From: Caprella mutica
Taxonomy: Eukaryota > Arthropoda > Malacostraca > Amphipoda > Caprellidae
Direction of reading: 5' to 3'
Assembly (NCBI GenBank): GCA_947561585.1
Contig: CANNZV010000948.1
Span: 124,001 to 188,000 of the forward strand
Length of the DNA stretch: 64,000 nucleotides
Part shown: positions 22,986 to 35,369 of the stretch, in pieces
How the letters are laid out: each line of letters starts with the position of its first letter
How positions within the stretch are numbered: the stretch's first letter is position 1
Notes under the pieces: generated by a model
What the model saw: the letters and a program-made list of their open reading frames with translations, nothing else
Database searches by the model: none
What the model was told of the DNA's origin: nothing
Position numbers and translations under genes: made by a program

Positions 22986-23528
22986 TACCCAGTACAGTAA
23001 CATTGCAGTATTTCAGTAAAATACTAATCTTATATCAGAATTGCAATCGACATTTTTTGCTATTTCACATCAGTTCAAGATTCAAATAACAAACTATAAA
23101 TTAAAATATTGCCTAGATACAATATGAGTCTAACAAACAGTAAGTTCAACTAAAATACAATTTTATGAAAGGTATTATCATTCTCTGTTCTAGAGATGTG
23201 ATACCGGCTATCAATTCCATGTTTTCATTCATCGAAGTTTTTATTATTCAATTGATATCAAAACATACAGAGAGACATAATTGGAAAACAATATTAGTTA
23301 GATCCGCAGTGAAATGTGGATAGTTTTTCAAATTGGATTCACTGATATGAACTTTCAATTGCTTTTTAAATTCCGCTCCGGTATATAAAAAATCTGTTTC
23401 AGATTCCGTATGGCAATTATTAACTACAGAATTATGGCGATTTTTTTTTATCTAACTAATGTTTATAACATGGAAACCTTGTTAAACGAAAGAACTCTGT
23501 TCAATTGGTTCCAGTTCTCTTTAATTAA
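22986..23528. other. No gene seen
   Basis: AT-rich sequence. It ends in TTAA at the border of the next element. Confidence 0.5.
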
Positions 23529-24135
23529 GGGGACCGTTAATGGATTTCGGAAAAAAATTATGAATGAGTTTATGTTTGTACGTATAAATAAAATTGAATT
23601 CTTAGATATTTTTGTTTGTGACACTTTTTTCGATTGGACGCATAGAAACTGAGTTATTCGAAATTTGAACGAATTTCAAACCGTTTTTTAAAAGTACAGA
23701 GCTCCGACAATTTTGAAGCTACGGCTTTGGTTTTTTTTTCGCATTCGAAGAAAAACTAAAAATAATTCCCAAAAAAATCAAAATTTCATATTTCGAGAAA
23801 AAAATCGAAAATCAGCTTGTACTATTTTGTTGACAATCGAATTGCGATTCGAATGCAAATAAATACCCAAAGCCTTAGATTCAAAATTGTCGGAGTTCTA
23901 TACTTTCAGAAACGGTTCGAAATTCGTTCGAATTTCGGATAACCAATTTTCTATGCGTCCAATCGAAAAAATGTCTTGAAGAAAGACGTCTTAGAATTCC
24001 ATATTATATTTACTTACAAAGTTTCATAAACTCTTTTTTATAAAAAAAAATTTCCATGATGATTTTTGACATTCTATTACTGAAATGGAAAAAAAAAATC
24101 GATAAAATTTTCAGATTTTTCGATGTACGGTCCCC
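23529..24135. mobile_element. 607-bp MITE, TTAA-GGGGACCGT, long inverted repeats
   Basis: Starts GGGGACCGT and ends ACGGTCCCC. Subterminal inverted repeats of ~170 bp contain gattggacgcatagaaa, tttcaaaccgt and ctccgacaattttgaa and their complements at about 23610-23760 and 23835-23985. It is preceded by TTAA and followed by TCAA. Two other copies (25138 and 33706) are also preceded by TTAA. A TTAA target points to piggyBac-type mobilisation; that is inference. No transposase is present. Confidence 0.75.
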
Positions 24136-25082
24136 TCAAAACTTGATTGAAGTAATTGGTACTTATAATTGACATGGTTATAATTGATACACATCAATAT
24201 AATGGACTTACATTCGATCATATATTGAGCATTAGAGGAGAATATTTTATTATTCCTCATCTTTTCGTTTGAAAATCTCAATTGCCTGCAGCAATTTTCG
24301 CTCACATACAATCAATATTCAAGTTATTTCAAATGTCGAACATGCTGCTTTCATATATGATGAATCCTTGTATTGTGTATTTCATTCCACCACTTGATAT
24401 GCAACTTCAAAAACGAAACGATGCAGATGAAATATTTAAAAATGTTATTCAAAAATAGGAGTTTTCATTCATCACAACGATGGGTATTAATATATAATCA
24501 ATCGAGAGAAACATTTATTGATTTCCAATCACAATTTTTACGTCTATTTTGAATGTTGCAAGGTTTCCAATAGGTAGATTATTTCATGAGAATGAAGTAC
24601 AGGTGTGTTAAAAAAAAAAGTTGTTTCATTTTCTTATGAAAAATTGAAATTGTTCGTTTTTGCATGCTTAAACGAACAATAAATAATTTGCTAAAACTTC
24701 AAGCTTACAAATATATTATATTCAAAGCAATTCAACCACATCAAGTCCATATAATAAGACCTTAATAAGTTAATGTATTTTAAATATACAATAAACCTGC
24801 GATGTTTAGTCACACAGATGTCAATTAACAGCTAATTTTACGTCTTTTCTCAGCGCTAACAACTTGCAATTAGAGCAAATAAAGGTCAATATTCAAAAAT
24901 TTTACATCGAGAAAGAAGTTACCTGTTTAGTGTGGACTGGAAGAAAGATATTATAAAGAAATTATTTTGAAATTAAACCACAAAACTTTTAGTAAGAAAT
25001 GTTTTTTTTTATCATTTTCGTTCAAAGGACACAGATATTGAAAACTTTTAACAGAAAAGATGTTGGTATATTCACGAAATCA
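24136..25082. other. No gene seen
   Basis: AT-rich unique sequence without a supported feature. Confidence 0.5.
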
Positions 25083-25137
25083 GAGTGTCTACCTCTATTC
25101 ACGACATTAGACCACATATTTCTATTCATGTCATTAA
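25083..25137. repeat. ~24-bp array (acctctattcacgacattag), left block
   Basis: Two copies of acctctattcacgacattag-like units. Further units lie at 25923-26010 in the same orientation, so the element between them interrupted the array. Confidence 0.7.
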
Positions 25138-25922
25138 GGGGACCGTTCCCGGAAAAATTGCATAATTAAAAAAAATATTGCGTAAATGATTATATTATAA
25201 ATTTCTAATAGTGTGTAAAAAAAATATCTGAGCTCTAGTGTAACTCTAACCCCATGTGGAGAGGGAAAAAGGGAATGAGCGACGCAGGAGATAGGGAGTC
25301 AATATGCACTATAAAACGATTTCTCAGCCAATTATAATTAGTAATAATTAATTATCTCGCTGTGTCTGGTATCTAACGTGCCACTTATGGCACAAACGCT
25401 AAAGTAGGGAAAGAATTATGTCTCAATTACCCGCTACACCTCATACGAGCAAGATGCAACGTGTCAGATCATCAAACTTTGAATGGGATTTTCTAGTATT
25501 TCAAAAAAGTTACAAATTTTGGTGTTGGCATTGAGGTTTAATGCATTCGATTTTTCAGGAAATTCTCTACAAGATTGCGGCAGAGGAATTTTTGTTTTAC
25601 GATTTTTTGTTCAAGATATTAAGTTAAAAAATCCCCTTTTCACGATTTTTTTTTCGAAAACCAATATGAAAATCAAAATTCCGCAGTCGCAATTTTGTAG
25701 AGAATTCAGTGGAAAATTGAATGCAAAAAACAATGCCATTGATTCAAAATTGTAAACGCCGTAGGCTTTTTGAAAAAGGGTTGAAATTCGTTCCGAATTC
25801 GAATAACTCGTTTTCTACGGGTCAAATCGAAAAAATCAAAAAAAAAACGATAGATAATTCAATTTTATATATTGGTACCAAGTTTAAAAACCGTAGCTTC
25901 ATTAATAAAAAAGTTTTCGAAA
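25138..25922. mobile_element. Second copy of the GGGGACCGT MITE, probably composite
   Basis: Begins TTAA-GGGGACCGT. The stretch 25540-25900 carries the family blocks: gcattcgatttttcaggaaa and its inverted counterpart, ttcaaaattgtaaacgccgt, and actcgttttctacgggtcaa. About 350 bp near the left end (25170-25480) do not match the first copy and may be another insertion. The right end is less certain, near cgaaacccc. The open frames here run along the inverted repeat and are not genes. Confidence 0.55.
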
Positions 25923-26010
25923 CCCCTACCTCTATTGACGAAATTAGACCCTTCACCTCTATTCCCGACATCAGACTTAAACCTCTTTTCACCTCTATGA
26001 TCGTCCTCTC
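25923..26010. repeat. ~24-bp array, right block
   Basis: Three or four units such as cacctctattcccgacatca, continuing the array that starts at 25083. Confidence 0.7.
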
Positions 26011-27212
26011 TTTTCTCAGTAAAAAAGTAGAATGAAACTGCCTGAGAATGTTCCTATCGGCCATGGAGTCTTTTTATACCTCAACTAAGAAAAATAAAAT
26101 AAAGCAAGTTAGGTCCTTAACTTTATGGAAGAAAATTCCACTAACTTTTTTTGATATCAAAAGCCATTGACAAGATGAGTTCAATTTTTTTTTTTAATTC
26201 TTGCATCCTGAAGAATTTGAGAAGGTTTGTAAGAAACTGACGAAAAGATTACCGCTCTAAAAGTTAAACCTTAAGCTCCTTAAAAAAAACATGGAATAAT
26301 TCGTAAAATAATTGCCTATCAAAGAGCGAGCTATTTTGCAGTGATCGACTGACTCCATCGATCAAAGATTTGAATGTTGCATAGATAAGTAGCTGAGAAA
26401 AACTTCTCCAAGACTTTCAAAATCTTGGAGATACTTACGGTAATTTTTACTGTACTTACAAGTTTGAAAGTACATTTGCTGGGAAAACTTATAGAAGACA
26501 TTCAGTTATTTTTTGACCTCATACCATAAACAGTTAGCAGATTGTAAACGAGAAATGATATAAACTTTTTTTAGATTCCAAGAATACTTCAAATATTTTA
26601 GCTCAGATATATATATATACATTTTTGATGGTTTTCGTGTTCGAACGATTTTCGATGTAGTCATCTACATCGCCTCTTCATATTTTTAGATACTGTAGCA
26701 TTAATGTAAATTTGTTCACTGAAAGACTGTGAAGTGTGCTTTGGAGGATGAAAAAACTTGCAAAATTATTACTGTTATGACTAAGACCCGGATTTATAGT
26801 TTTTATTATGCTATAAACATTATTTTCACTATGAAGATAATGTTTTATAGCTTTTTGACTTGAGATATTTTGACTAGAAATGAAGAAATAAAACTAGTAA
26901 TTGTAAACTTTATTGTATAGACGACAAAGAAAACTTTAAATAGGATATTTATATGTAACAGATAACTATATGATTAATATAAATATTAAAAATGCATGAT
27001 ATGTTTGAATTAGTGTGCCATAACATTCATTTTTGTTATAATATAAGCTTTTTTTCCGAGAACTGAATGAGTTCTATTTTGTGCGGATATATGGTTTGGA
27101 TATATGGTTCTAGGTTATTCGAGAGTTAAATGAAATGCGTAGGGCCCATACTATTTTAGCAGTTCCAACGCTGCGTTTTCACTGCCCTGTTTCAGCTTTT
27201 TGAAATTCAATT
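26011..27212. other. No gene seen
   Basis: AT-rich sequence with a short (ta)n run at about 26607. No supported coding region. Confidence 0.5.
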
Positions 27213-27305
27213 TATACTAGGCGGTGAAGCGTTAGAAGCTATTTGCAAAGTATACTAGGTAGTGAAGCTTTAGAAGCGCTTTGCGAAGTATACTGGGTAG
27301 TAAAA
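27213..27305. repeat. ~39-bp tandem repeat, about 2.5 copies
   Basis: tatactaggcggtgaagcgt, followed by tagaagctatttgcaaag, repeats with modest divergence. Confidence 0.8.
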
Positions 27306-27394
27306 TGCAAGTGTTAAGGGGCCTTAGGGTTAAATGTTAGATCAGTATTTAATTCTCATTAGGATATTTGAAACTATAACATTGGCATCAATAT

Positions 27395-27445
27395 CCATTA
27401 TCGACAATATCCTGCATAGACAATGTCCTGCATCGAAACATCCTC
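27395..27445. repeat. Short ~16-bp array (gacaatatcctgcat)
   Basis: Three units of gacaatatcctgcat and variants, directly outside the foldback arm that follows. Confidence 0.6.
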
Positions 27446-27465
27446 GTCGTTAATAATCCCCCGCA

Positions 27466-28775
27466 GAAAAAATCTGCGCGGAAAATGGTGCGTGGAAGAT
27501 TCCACTGAGAAAAATACCACTGGGAAAATTCCACTGCAGAAAGTTCCACTGAGGAATATTCCACTGAGGAAGTTTCCACTGCGAAAATTTTCACTGCGAA
27601 AATTCCACTGAGGAAAATTCCATTAAACAAAATCCAATATTTAAAAATCAACCATGAACTCAGGAAAAATAATATGTAGTATTCATTGATTTCTAAAACG
27701 ATACTGTTCCGTCCAAATGGCTTTATTATAATATATTCTGATAAATTATTTTAGCTGAGCAGGTGATACTGTTCCAGTAAGTTGATAGGTGAAAAACGTT
27801 TACACGATTCAAATAATATCATATATCTGTTCAATGTAATATTAAAAGAGTGTAGGATAGTGTCTTTTACCAATTTTTACTATATTTGTGGAAAGCATTT
27901 TTGTCCTAATTCTCTTCTTACATTATTTTATTTATGTGTTTAAATAAAATAATATGGTTATAGTTTAATTAACAGGTTTGAAGTTTATTTATTTGCATTA
28001 TGTTTGGATATCAAGACGAAAACGGATTGACATTCCTAAAAGATATAGCTTACATTAAAAATACATTTTTCTTATAAATGCGAGGCAATTCTCTCATGCT
28101 TGAAATGATTAGTGTGTGGATTTGAAGATGGAAATTGATATCAAGACTGAGCTGGATTAATATTTCTACAATATATGGCGCATACCTTATATAAATACAT
28201 TATTTATTATTGTTGTTACTATATTTAACATGTTCAAATTGTAGATTTAGTCCATATCATTATAAATAAACTGATTGTACTCAAGTTGCTTATTTTTTTT
28301 AGTAACAAAGTATCGTCTCGTATAGCACATATTTTATATGCTCCTACTTAAAACTCGAACATGCATTCGATATGAAAATTAACTTAACTATAATCAGATT
28401 CGCGGAACAAGAGGCTAACTCCAATTTCTTTAATAGTTTTTTTGTAAATTGAATTAACTTAATCCCAAGTAGAGGAAGCTTAGCAATGAAATTTTATATA
28501 ATGAGAATCACTTACATATTATTAAACCACTTAAAAAAGAACAGTGGAATGAATATCACACATTATAATTTCTAAAGTATTGTTTTAGAAAATAAGCAGT
28601 AAAATTTATAAATTTATTTATATTCAGTGTAGTTTTCCTCACTGAAATTTTCTCAGTGGAACTTTCAGCAGTGGAATTTTCCTCAGTGATATATTCCTTA
28701 GTGGAATTTTCCTCAGTGGAATTTTCCCAGTGAAATTTTCCGCAGTGGAACTTTTTTCAGTGGAATTTTCCTAGT
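27466..28775. mobile_element. Foldback-type element, ATTCCACTGAGGAAA arms (copy A)
   Basis: The left arm (27466-27625) has ~10 units of ATTCCACTGAGGAAA-like sequence. The right arm (28624-28775) has the complement (cagtggaattttcctc). They enclose ~1 kb. Interior blocks such as cgatactgttccgtccaaatgg and gctcctacttaaaactcgaa occur as complements within 34124-35357, so the two elements are full-length relatives in opposite orientation. A second GC-richer degenerate block (28776-28825) follows the right arm. No coding region was recognised inside. Confidence 0.8.
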
Positions 28776-28904
28776 ACCCGGAAAAAAATCCCCTTGAGAA
28801 ATATTTCCCGGATAAAATCCCCAAGAAAACTTCTTTGTGCTCACACTTGCGTTTTTGCAACACCGCGTTAGAAAAAAAATGTTCATTTGAACATTTTTCA
28901 CTGA

Positions 28905-29085
28905 TTATTATTAGGTTATCATTTTTTCTGGTTATCATTTTCTCTGGTCTTCATTTTCTTTTGTTATCTGTTTCTCTGGATATCATTTTATCTGGTTATC
29001 ATTATCTCTGGTTACCATTTTTTCTGCTTATCATTTTCTCTGGTTATCATCTTTTCTGCTTATCATTTTCTTTGGTCTTGATAAG
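28905..29085. repeat. ~15-bp minisatellite (tggttatcattttctc)
   Basis: About eleven units of ctggttatcattttct and variants. It lies just right of the foldback element. The long open frame over it is a repeat by-product. Confidence 0.85.
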
Positions 29086-29106
29086 GAAAAATAATTTGGT
29101 ATGATA

Positions 29107-29239
29107 GGGTATATTCTGAATTATCGAACAGTTCCACATTTTCGATCTTCAACAAATAACGATTAAAATGTCATATTAATTATAAAAAATGTCTTATAAG
29201 ATCGAATATGTGTAACTGTCTGATATATCATAACTTACC
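29107..29239. mobile_element. TA-flanked MITE, GGGTAAGTT family (copy 1)
   Basis: 133 bp. Ends are GGGTATATTCTGAATTATCG and the complement of GGTAAGTTATGATATATCAG, with ~40-bp imperfect TIRs that include cacattttcgatctt. TA lies directly outside both ends. Two more copies lie at 53951 and 58278. The TA target and length suit a Tc1/mariner-type MITE. Confidence 0.8.
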
Positions 29240-30206
29240 TAAGTATTACAACTATATCACAATTTATATCAAAATTTAGATTCGCCTAGGGTGACCAAAT
29301 CGATGTATGAAATAAAGGCAAATTATATATCCTAAACTTTTAATATGAGAAAAATAGTTAATTACAAAAGATGACTAATTTTATAAGTTGAAGACTATTA
29401 AATTATTGAGTAAAATTGAGGAAGTTAGGCTTTTGGAGTGAATTTAGCACTAATAATTTATCTTTAAAGAAAACTAATTTTTGTAAGTTAATAGATGAGA
29501 TAGGACTGATTCATACAGAGGATTGCATTCTGGTTGCTTCACAGAGTAGCTGGTTTCAGGCGTAAACCTTACACAATACTCAACTCAGAGGTTTGGTGTG
29601 AATAACTGCCATCAAAACAGGAGTGAAAATGTTTCGACTTCAAGTGATATTAGGCTCGTCTAGCCATAAGATGGGAATAGCGCTGTAGTACGAACTAGTG
29701 TCTCAGGTTAGTGCGTGACTCAGCAGTGGTGCTGAAAGAGAATTACACATGTAAGCGAACTGCGTTAAACCTCACCGAGACTCAAATAAATGGGGCAGAA
29801 TGACATGTATGTATTCAATAAATTTAAAGTCATATGAAAGTATAATAACCATCAAGATTAATTATCACAATTATAAAGATTAATCATTACAATTATCAAA
29901 TCAATAAATACTAGCTAAATCTAACAAAAATTTAAAAGCTGAACAGAGAAAGGAAATTTCTAACTTACCGAAAGGACCCAAAACCCTCCACCATTAACAG
30001 CATCGACTAAACAAATCAAAGTTCAAATCGATACTGAAGATAAATTCTGTACCTTCCAATATGAAATTTGAACCAATTGGCAAATCAAAATAATGCCAAA
30101 ATTTGAAGTTAGATATTTAACGACTCAAAAAATGAAATAGCAAATAAATTAAGAAAACTAAACAATAGAAAAAGCATTCTTGTCCTGGCAGAATCCCTAG
30201 CATCAA
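29240..30206. other. No gene seen
   Basis: The part at 29500-29800 is less AT-rich but has no recognisable coding or RNA-gene signature. Confidence 0.45.
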
Positions 30207-30700
30207 CTCTCAAAATTTATTTATTGATTTAAACAAAATACCCCTACAAAAAGATCGAGGATACGGGTATCTCCTCAATCTTTTAAATAAAATGAATTAA
30301 ATTTATTTTCAAGTAATCAGGCCCTATTAAGCCAAAACTTCTGGGGCAACCTACATAAAGAGAGGAATTTATTAAAATAAGAATGGAAGAAATAATAATC
30401 ATAACAATAACAATCTTGAGACGAAAATCAAAAAGTTATAACAGAAAATTTTACAAAACTACCCAAAAACAACATGCATTCAATGAAATAGAGATATTTA
30501 TACAATACATATTGAGCCTGACTAGTGAAAAGAGAAATCTTATATTTATATTTAAATCTCTCTCGAGATTGAATACATTTCAAGTCATTGCTCCAATTAT
30601 TCCATATATTGGAGCCTGTGAAGTAAATAATGTTCTGAGATTTGGTTCTATTGAACAATGGAAGTGTAATAAGTGATGCTTATTGAATACGTGAAGCTCA
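30207..30700 (-). pseudogene. Possible LINE ORF2 C-terminal tail and 3' UTR
   Basis: On the minus strand, a frame from about 30700 down to 30428 contains FNRTKSQNIIYFTGSNIWN and DLKCIQSRERFKYKYK. This resembles the last segment of some non-LTR retrotransposon reverse transcriptases, where a YxGxxIWNxLP-like motif precedes a basic tail; here LP is replaced by WS. Downstream, an AT-rich 3' region ends in a short aaataaat-type repeat near 30225-30238, as many LINE tails do. The 5' part is missing. This is motif memory only and could be wrong. Confidence 0.35.
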
Positions 30701-30780
30701 TCTGTGTTTAAAGTAATATAATTATAGTAATATAATAATAGACTGCAATAAGTCTCCTCATTATTCAAGGAGAAAGCCAC

Positions 30781-32558
30781 CCAAATAATTTGTCATGTGC
30801 TAGAAAGCTGAACCAATTTTTTTCTACTTTAAATTCCATTCTAGAAATTGAATGAACAAACAACAATTCTTATCAAGTGTTTACATAATACTTAAGTAAA
30901 GGCATTTTAAATATGTGTTCAATCACTAATTTTAGTATATTTTTAATAATTATGAATTTTTTATGACAGATAATCCTTAAATTACGGGATTGTTTTTAAA
31001 TTACATAAGATTGTTACTTGATTAAATATTTTTATAATTCATCATGGTAAAAATACGTACTGTCTTGTAATCCATGCTATTTAAAATTTAAAATTAATAA
31101 ATATAATTATAAGATGTGTTAACGATTTGATTCACGGACAAATGCTGGTCTGATTCAATATGAACTATTTCCAAAGTCTCTAAAAATATTTTTTACCAAA
31201 AATTGTACGTTACTTTGAAGACTATTTTGCTAAGAGGGTTCATTTTTCTGGAAGTTGAGTGGCATGTTCCGATTTGTGGTCTGAAAGCTATAATTCTCCC
31301 AAAAATGTTATTTGAATATCATAATTGTGTTTTCAATTTACTGTACGCAATACGTAAAGTATGCAATAAGTTAATAAATTAGAAATACATGTAAATTTAT
31401 CATTTGATATCAATTTAACGTCACATCGCTCGAAACGATTGGTCAGAATTTATGTATTCGATGGGCGAATAACCAGATGAAAATAGGAAGCTATATTCTC
31501 AAAAGATTAGAAAGGCTCCCCCCTAATTAAATATTTTATCATGCAATTTGAATTTATATCTGGGAAGAAACATATTGAACCCAGTTTTTTTTTTGAGCCT
31601 CCTTAGTTTTAACTTTTTTGTACTATAACCCTCTCATTAATACAATTTCAATTGTTGTAATTTTTCTAATAAGGCTAATTTTTTTCAATAATTTGGAATG
31701 AAACATGCCAGTTTCAATACGTTCAATTCACTTTTTGCTGATCTGATTTTGTGGACACTTTTGATTTTATGAAAATTGTAGATCTAATAAGGAATGAAAA
31801 CTCTCCCATCTGATTCATACTAATCAATCTGAAAATTCCATACAACTTCCATTATACTGTATATAACAATCTTATCTAATATTTTTTCAGTCATAAGTCA
31901 CAATGAAAAATATTATACTATATTTATTTTCTATGAATAACTACATAATGGAATATAACAAAGACAATATCCTTTTAATATTTCCACTGATATTCTGCTC
32001 CAAATATTCGCACTGATTTATTCAACTAATATTACCATTGATATTATTCTCCTAAAATTTTTATTCACATTTATTCCCTAATATCCCCATTATATAACTA
32101 ATAATAACTCTTATAATGATAGTCTAGGTAAATTATTTTCAAATTATCAGAGGAAGTTATCCCCATCAATACATTCCAAATTAGAATTAGATCTGATTAT
32201 AGACTGGAAAATGGCATTAGGATATATTTTCGAGAGCATCTTATTACAGGTAATAAGGGAGTAACTAGTGGATATTATTCATATTATCACTCTTATAATA
32301 GCGATCGAAGTTAATGTTATAACGTGAGAAGATCACATTGACTGAACAACGAACATTATCGTTAATCATAATTTTGTCTACAGTTTATAACAGAATACAC
32401 TTTTTAATATCATTTGATTCAGTTTTAGTAGATGAGAGGTAATCTCTTACAATCGAATGGAATCACTGATCAAGAAATATAAATGCTGATCAAACAAAAT
32501 GACTATAATTTTTAAATTATACAATATACAAATACGTATTTTGGAAATGGAATGTTAT
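30781..32558. other. No gene seen
   Basis: AT-rich sequence. Short degenerate repeats at 31975-32100 (tattnccactgatatt) are too diverged to define. Confidence 0.5.
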
Positions 32559-32914
32559 ATAGTTTCCATAGCCAGACAGATCACCTGACCTATCGCCTTT
32601 GCACTATTTTCTATTGGGATTTGTTAAACAAAGGTCTTCAAATCAAATTCAAGGTCCATTCCTGCATTAAAATAACTCATTCAAGAAGTAATCGCATCAA
32701 TCAATCAAGAGACTTTAGCGAAAATAATCTATAGTTTTAAGAAGCAGATATATCTTTGTACTGATCAGCAAGATGGATATTTTGAACATTCGTTAATTAT
32801 TAAATAAAACTTCAGGATTTGTCTTATAATATGGTCTTTGTTTTAATTTCCTACGTTGATTAGTTTTCAAGTTAAAAGGATTTTATTTTCACCAACTTTT
32901 TCTGTGTCATACGG
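32559..32914 (+). pseudogene. Relic of a Tc1/mariner-type transposon, 3' half
   Basis: Nucleotide relative of the 39349-40340 element in the opposite orientation. It starts at tagtttccatagccagacag (coding sense around SPDL) and runs to the terminal inverted repeat, which ends tgtgtcatacgg at 32914, followed by TA. Stops and indels destroy the frame, and only the last ~70 codons of the transposase region are recognisable. The 5' half and the other TIR are absent. Confidence 0.8.
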
Positions 32915-33047
32915 TATAAATAAAGACCATCTCATCTGATCTCACTAAATATATCCTAAAAGAATATATGTAAGTCCTATCTACAGTTCTGGAAAATGGA
33001 TTTTTCAGAATCGGATTTAAGGTAATGGTTAAATACAATTTTGTTGT

Positions 33048-33558
33048 TTGCGATTGGATTTATTTCAACACACTGATATAGTGACACGACTTGATCATCC
33101 GGAAATGCTTCAATGGTTCTTTCCCCATTACCATCACTTTCTCTCCAATTCATCATCACTTTCATCTCCATTCCACATCAGTTTTCCCCATTCCCCATCA
33201 CTTTTCTCCTCCCAATCGAAATTGAAAATTATTTCAATTCTCACACAGGATGATAACTGTCGTACTTTGAATGGGGAGGAAGAACCCCCCCACCTGTATC
33301 TCTTTTTACTGTCGTTCAATTCACCTTTTTGTTAAAAAAATGTTCGATTTTAGAAAAAAATTGATGGTGTCCCAGGTGATGAGGATTGGAGAAAAATTGA
33401 TGGGAAATTGGAGTGAAAGTGATGGTGAATGATGAAAAAACGAGAGTAATGGGGAAACGACCGTTGAAGCTTTAACGGATATTAAATGTTGTCAAACTGA
33501 GTGTTTATGGATGATCAAGATGTATCACAATATCTGTGTATTAAAATAAATTCGATTG
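33048..33558. mobile_element. Foldback element with catcactttctc-type inner arrays
   Basis: Outer arms are unique sequence (left ttgcgattggatttatttca, cttgatcatcc; complements at about 33470-33558). Inside them are inverted arrays of ~20-bp units (ccatcactttctctccaatt at 33117-33225; complement at 33362-33462). The central core is ~135 bp. Total span is ~510 bp. Here the minisatellite lies internal to a conventional TIR. Confidence 0.75.
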
Positions 33559-33705
33559 CAATCGAAATAGTCGGGTTCACCAACCTTTTTGTAAATACAA
33601 ATTTTGACGTTGACGAATCAATAATAATTTTTTCAGTACTAAGTGCCAGTAATCCTTTCCCATATAGTAATTGGCTTTCGGACTACTGTATGCAAGAGTA
33701 TTTAA

Positions 33706-34060
33706 GGGAACCGTACTTGTTTTTTGGAAATATTTTTCATTAATGAAGCAATTGTTCTGCGACTCAGTACCCTTATATAAAATGGAAGGAATTTCCAATC
33801 GCTTTGTTAGTGGCATTTTTTGATTAGACCCATAGAAAACGTAATTCGAATTTCGAACGTATATTTCGACCCCTTTCTAAAAAGGCCTGAGGCTCCTACA
33901 ATTTTGAAACTACGGCATTTTTTTTTTGCATTCGATTCCCCAGGAAATTCTATAGAGCTCTCGTGCTTGTTTTTTTTTTTTTTTTTATTTTCGAAATATT
34001 TTCCGAAATATTGATTCTTCGTGAAAAAAAAGTAAAAATTACCATTTTTTTTCAATATGT
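33706..34060. mobile_element. Third copy of the GGGGACCGT MITE, truncated
   Basis: Starts TTAA-GGGAACCGT and carries the family blocks gattagacccatagaaaac, tacaattttgaaactacggc and gcattcgattccccaggaaa. It is cut in the second half, close to the next foldback element. Confidence 0.7.
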
Positions 34061-34123
34061 CCAGTGGAAATAAATAGTCTAATATCTCAAACCTTTTCTA
34101 CCTCAATAATTATCCTGGCGGTT

Positions 34124-35357
34124 CTAGGAAAATTCCACTGAGGAAAGTTGCACTGCGTAAGATTCCACTGGGAAAATTCCACTGAGGAAGATTCCACTGA
34201 GGAAGATTCCAATGAGAAAGATTGCACTGAGGAAGATTCCACCGCAGAGAGTTCCACTGGGAAAATTCCAATGAGGTAAATTCCACAAAATATATATAAA
34301 TTTATAAATTGTAAACAATGCTTTAGAAATTACCCTCTTCATATTATTTAAGCTTTTTGTGATATTCTTTACAATTATTATTATTGTAAACATTGTAAAA
34401 TGTAGATGAATCTCATAATATAAATTTTCGTTATGTACATTCTTTTTGTGCAATCATAAGGAAAATTTATTTAATTGAGATGAAGATAATTCTACTCAAA
34501 TAAAAAATTTTATTTAGCTATGTTGTTCCGCAAATTTGATTACTGTTAAAGGTTATTTTCATTTGGAATTCAATTTTGAGTTTTGAGTAGGAGCAAATGA
34601 AAATATATGTTTTACGAGACGAAAGTGAAACGTAACTCTGTGTCTACTTCGAGGTTTTGCTGTAAAAATTATAAAAACAGTACAATTATATTTTTTGTAA
34701 AACGGGGATAAACTAATGTATGAATAGAAGTTGCTTCACACAAATACAGTTCAAATTCCCATAGCCTTATTGGTTAAGATTAACTAAAACATTAGCTCAA
34801 GACACTATACTACACTCTGCTAGATTAATAATGGACAGACTTATAGATATTTATTTGAATAAGGGTAATGTTTCGTAGCTATCAAGTCACAGAAACACAT
34901 ATATCATCTATTCGGGTGAAATAATTGATCAAAATATATTTTGAACTGTCATTTGGCCATTTGAACGGGACAGTATTGTTTTTTGAAAATAATATATTCA
35001 ATTTTTAATAAATCATTACAATTACAAATAAATAATTACATTCACAATAAATACAATTACAAATAAATACAAATTAAAATATTATATAAATACTAAATTT
35101 AATATAATTACAATTTTAATGTAATTGCAATTTATAATAATTACAATTTACTATTTTATTGCAATTTACAATAGAACCAAAATTTATAATATAACTACAA
35201 TTTTGAACTAATAAATGCAATACCTACAATTTAATATTGGATTTTGTTTAATGGAATTTTACAAGTGGAATTTTCCTCTGTGGAACTTTTCGCAGTGGAA
35301 TTTACCCAGTGGATATTTTTGCAGTGGAATTTTCCTCAGTGGAATTTACTGTGCACC
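34124..35357. mobile_element. Foldback-type element, ATTCCACTGAGGAAA arms (copy B)
   Basis: The left arm (34126-34286) is ~10 units of aattccactgaggaa; the right arm (35251-35355) is the complement. Imperfect 12-bp direct repeats flank it: ATCCTGGCGGTT at 34112-34123 and ATCCTGGCAGTT at 35358-35369. This is a plausible target duplication. The interior matches copy A as complement. The part at 34990-35215 is a low-complexity aattacaattta run. No coding region is visible. Confidence 0.8.
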
Positions 35358-35369
35358 ATCCTGGCAGTT

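Noticed and set aside
25483..26064. Overlapping ORFs on both strands
   Set aside because: They run along the arms of the GGGGACCGT MITE and the adjacent array.
29500..29800. tRNA, SINE or small-RNA gene
   Set aside because: Less AT-rich than its surroundings, but I could not find A/B boxes or a cloverleaf that I would defend.
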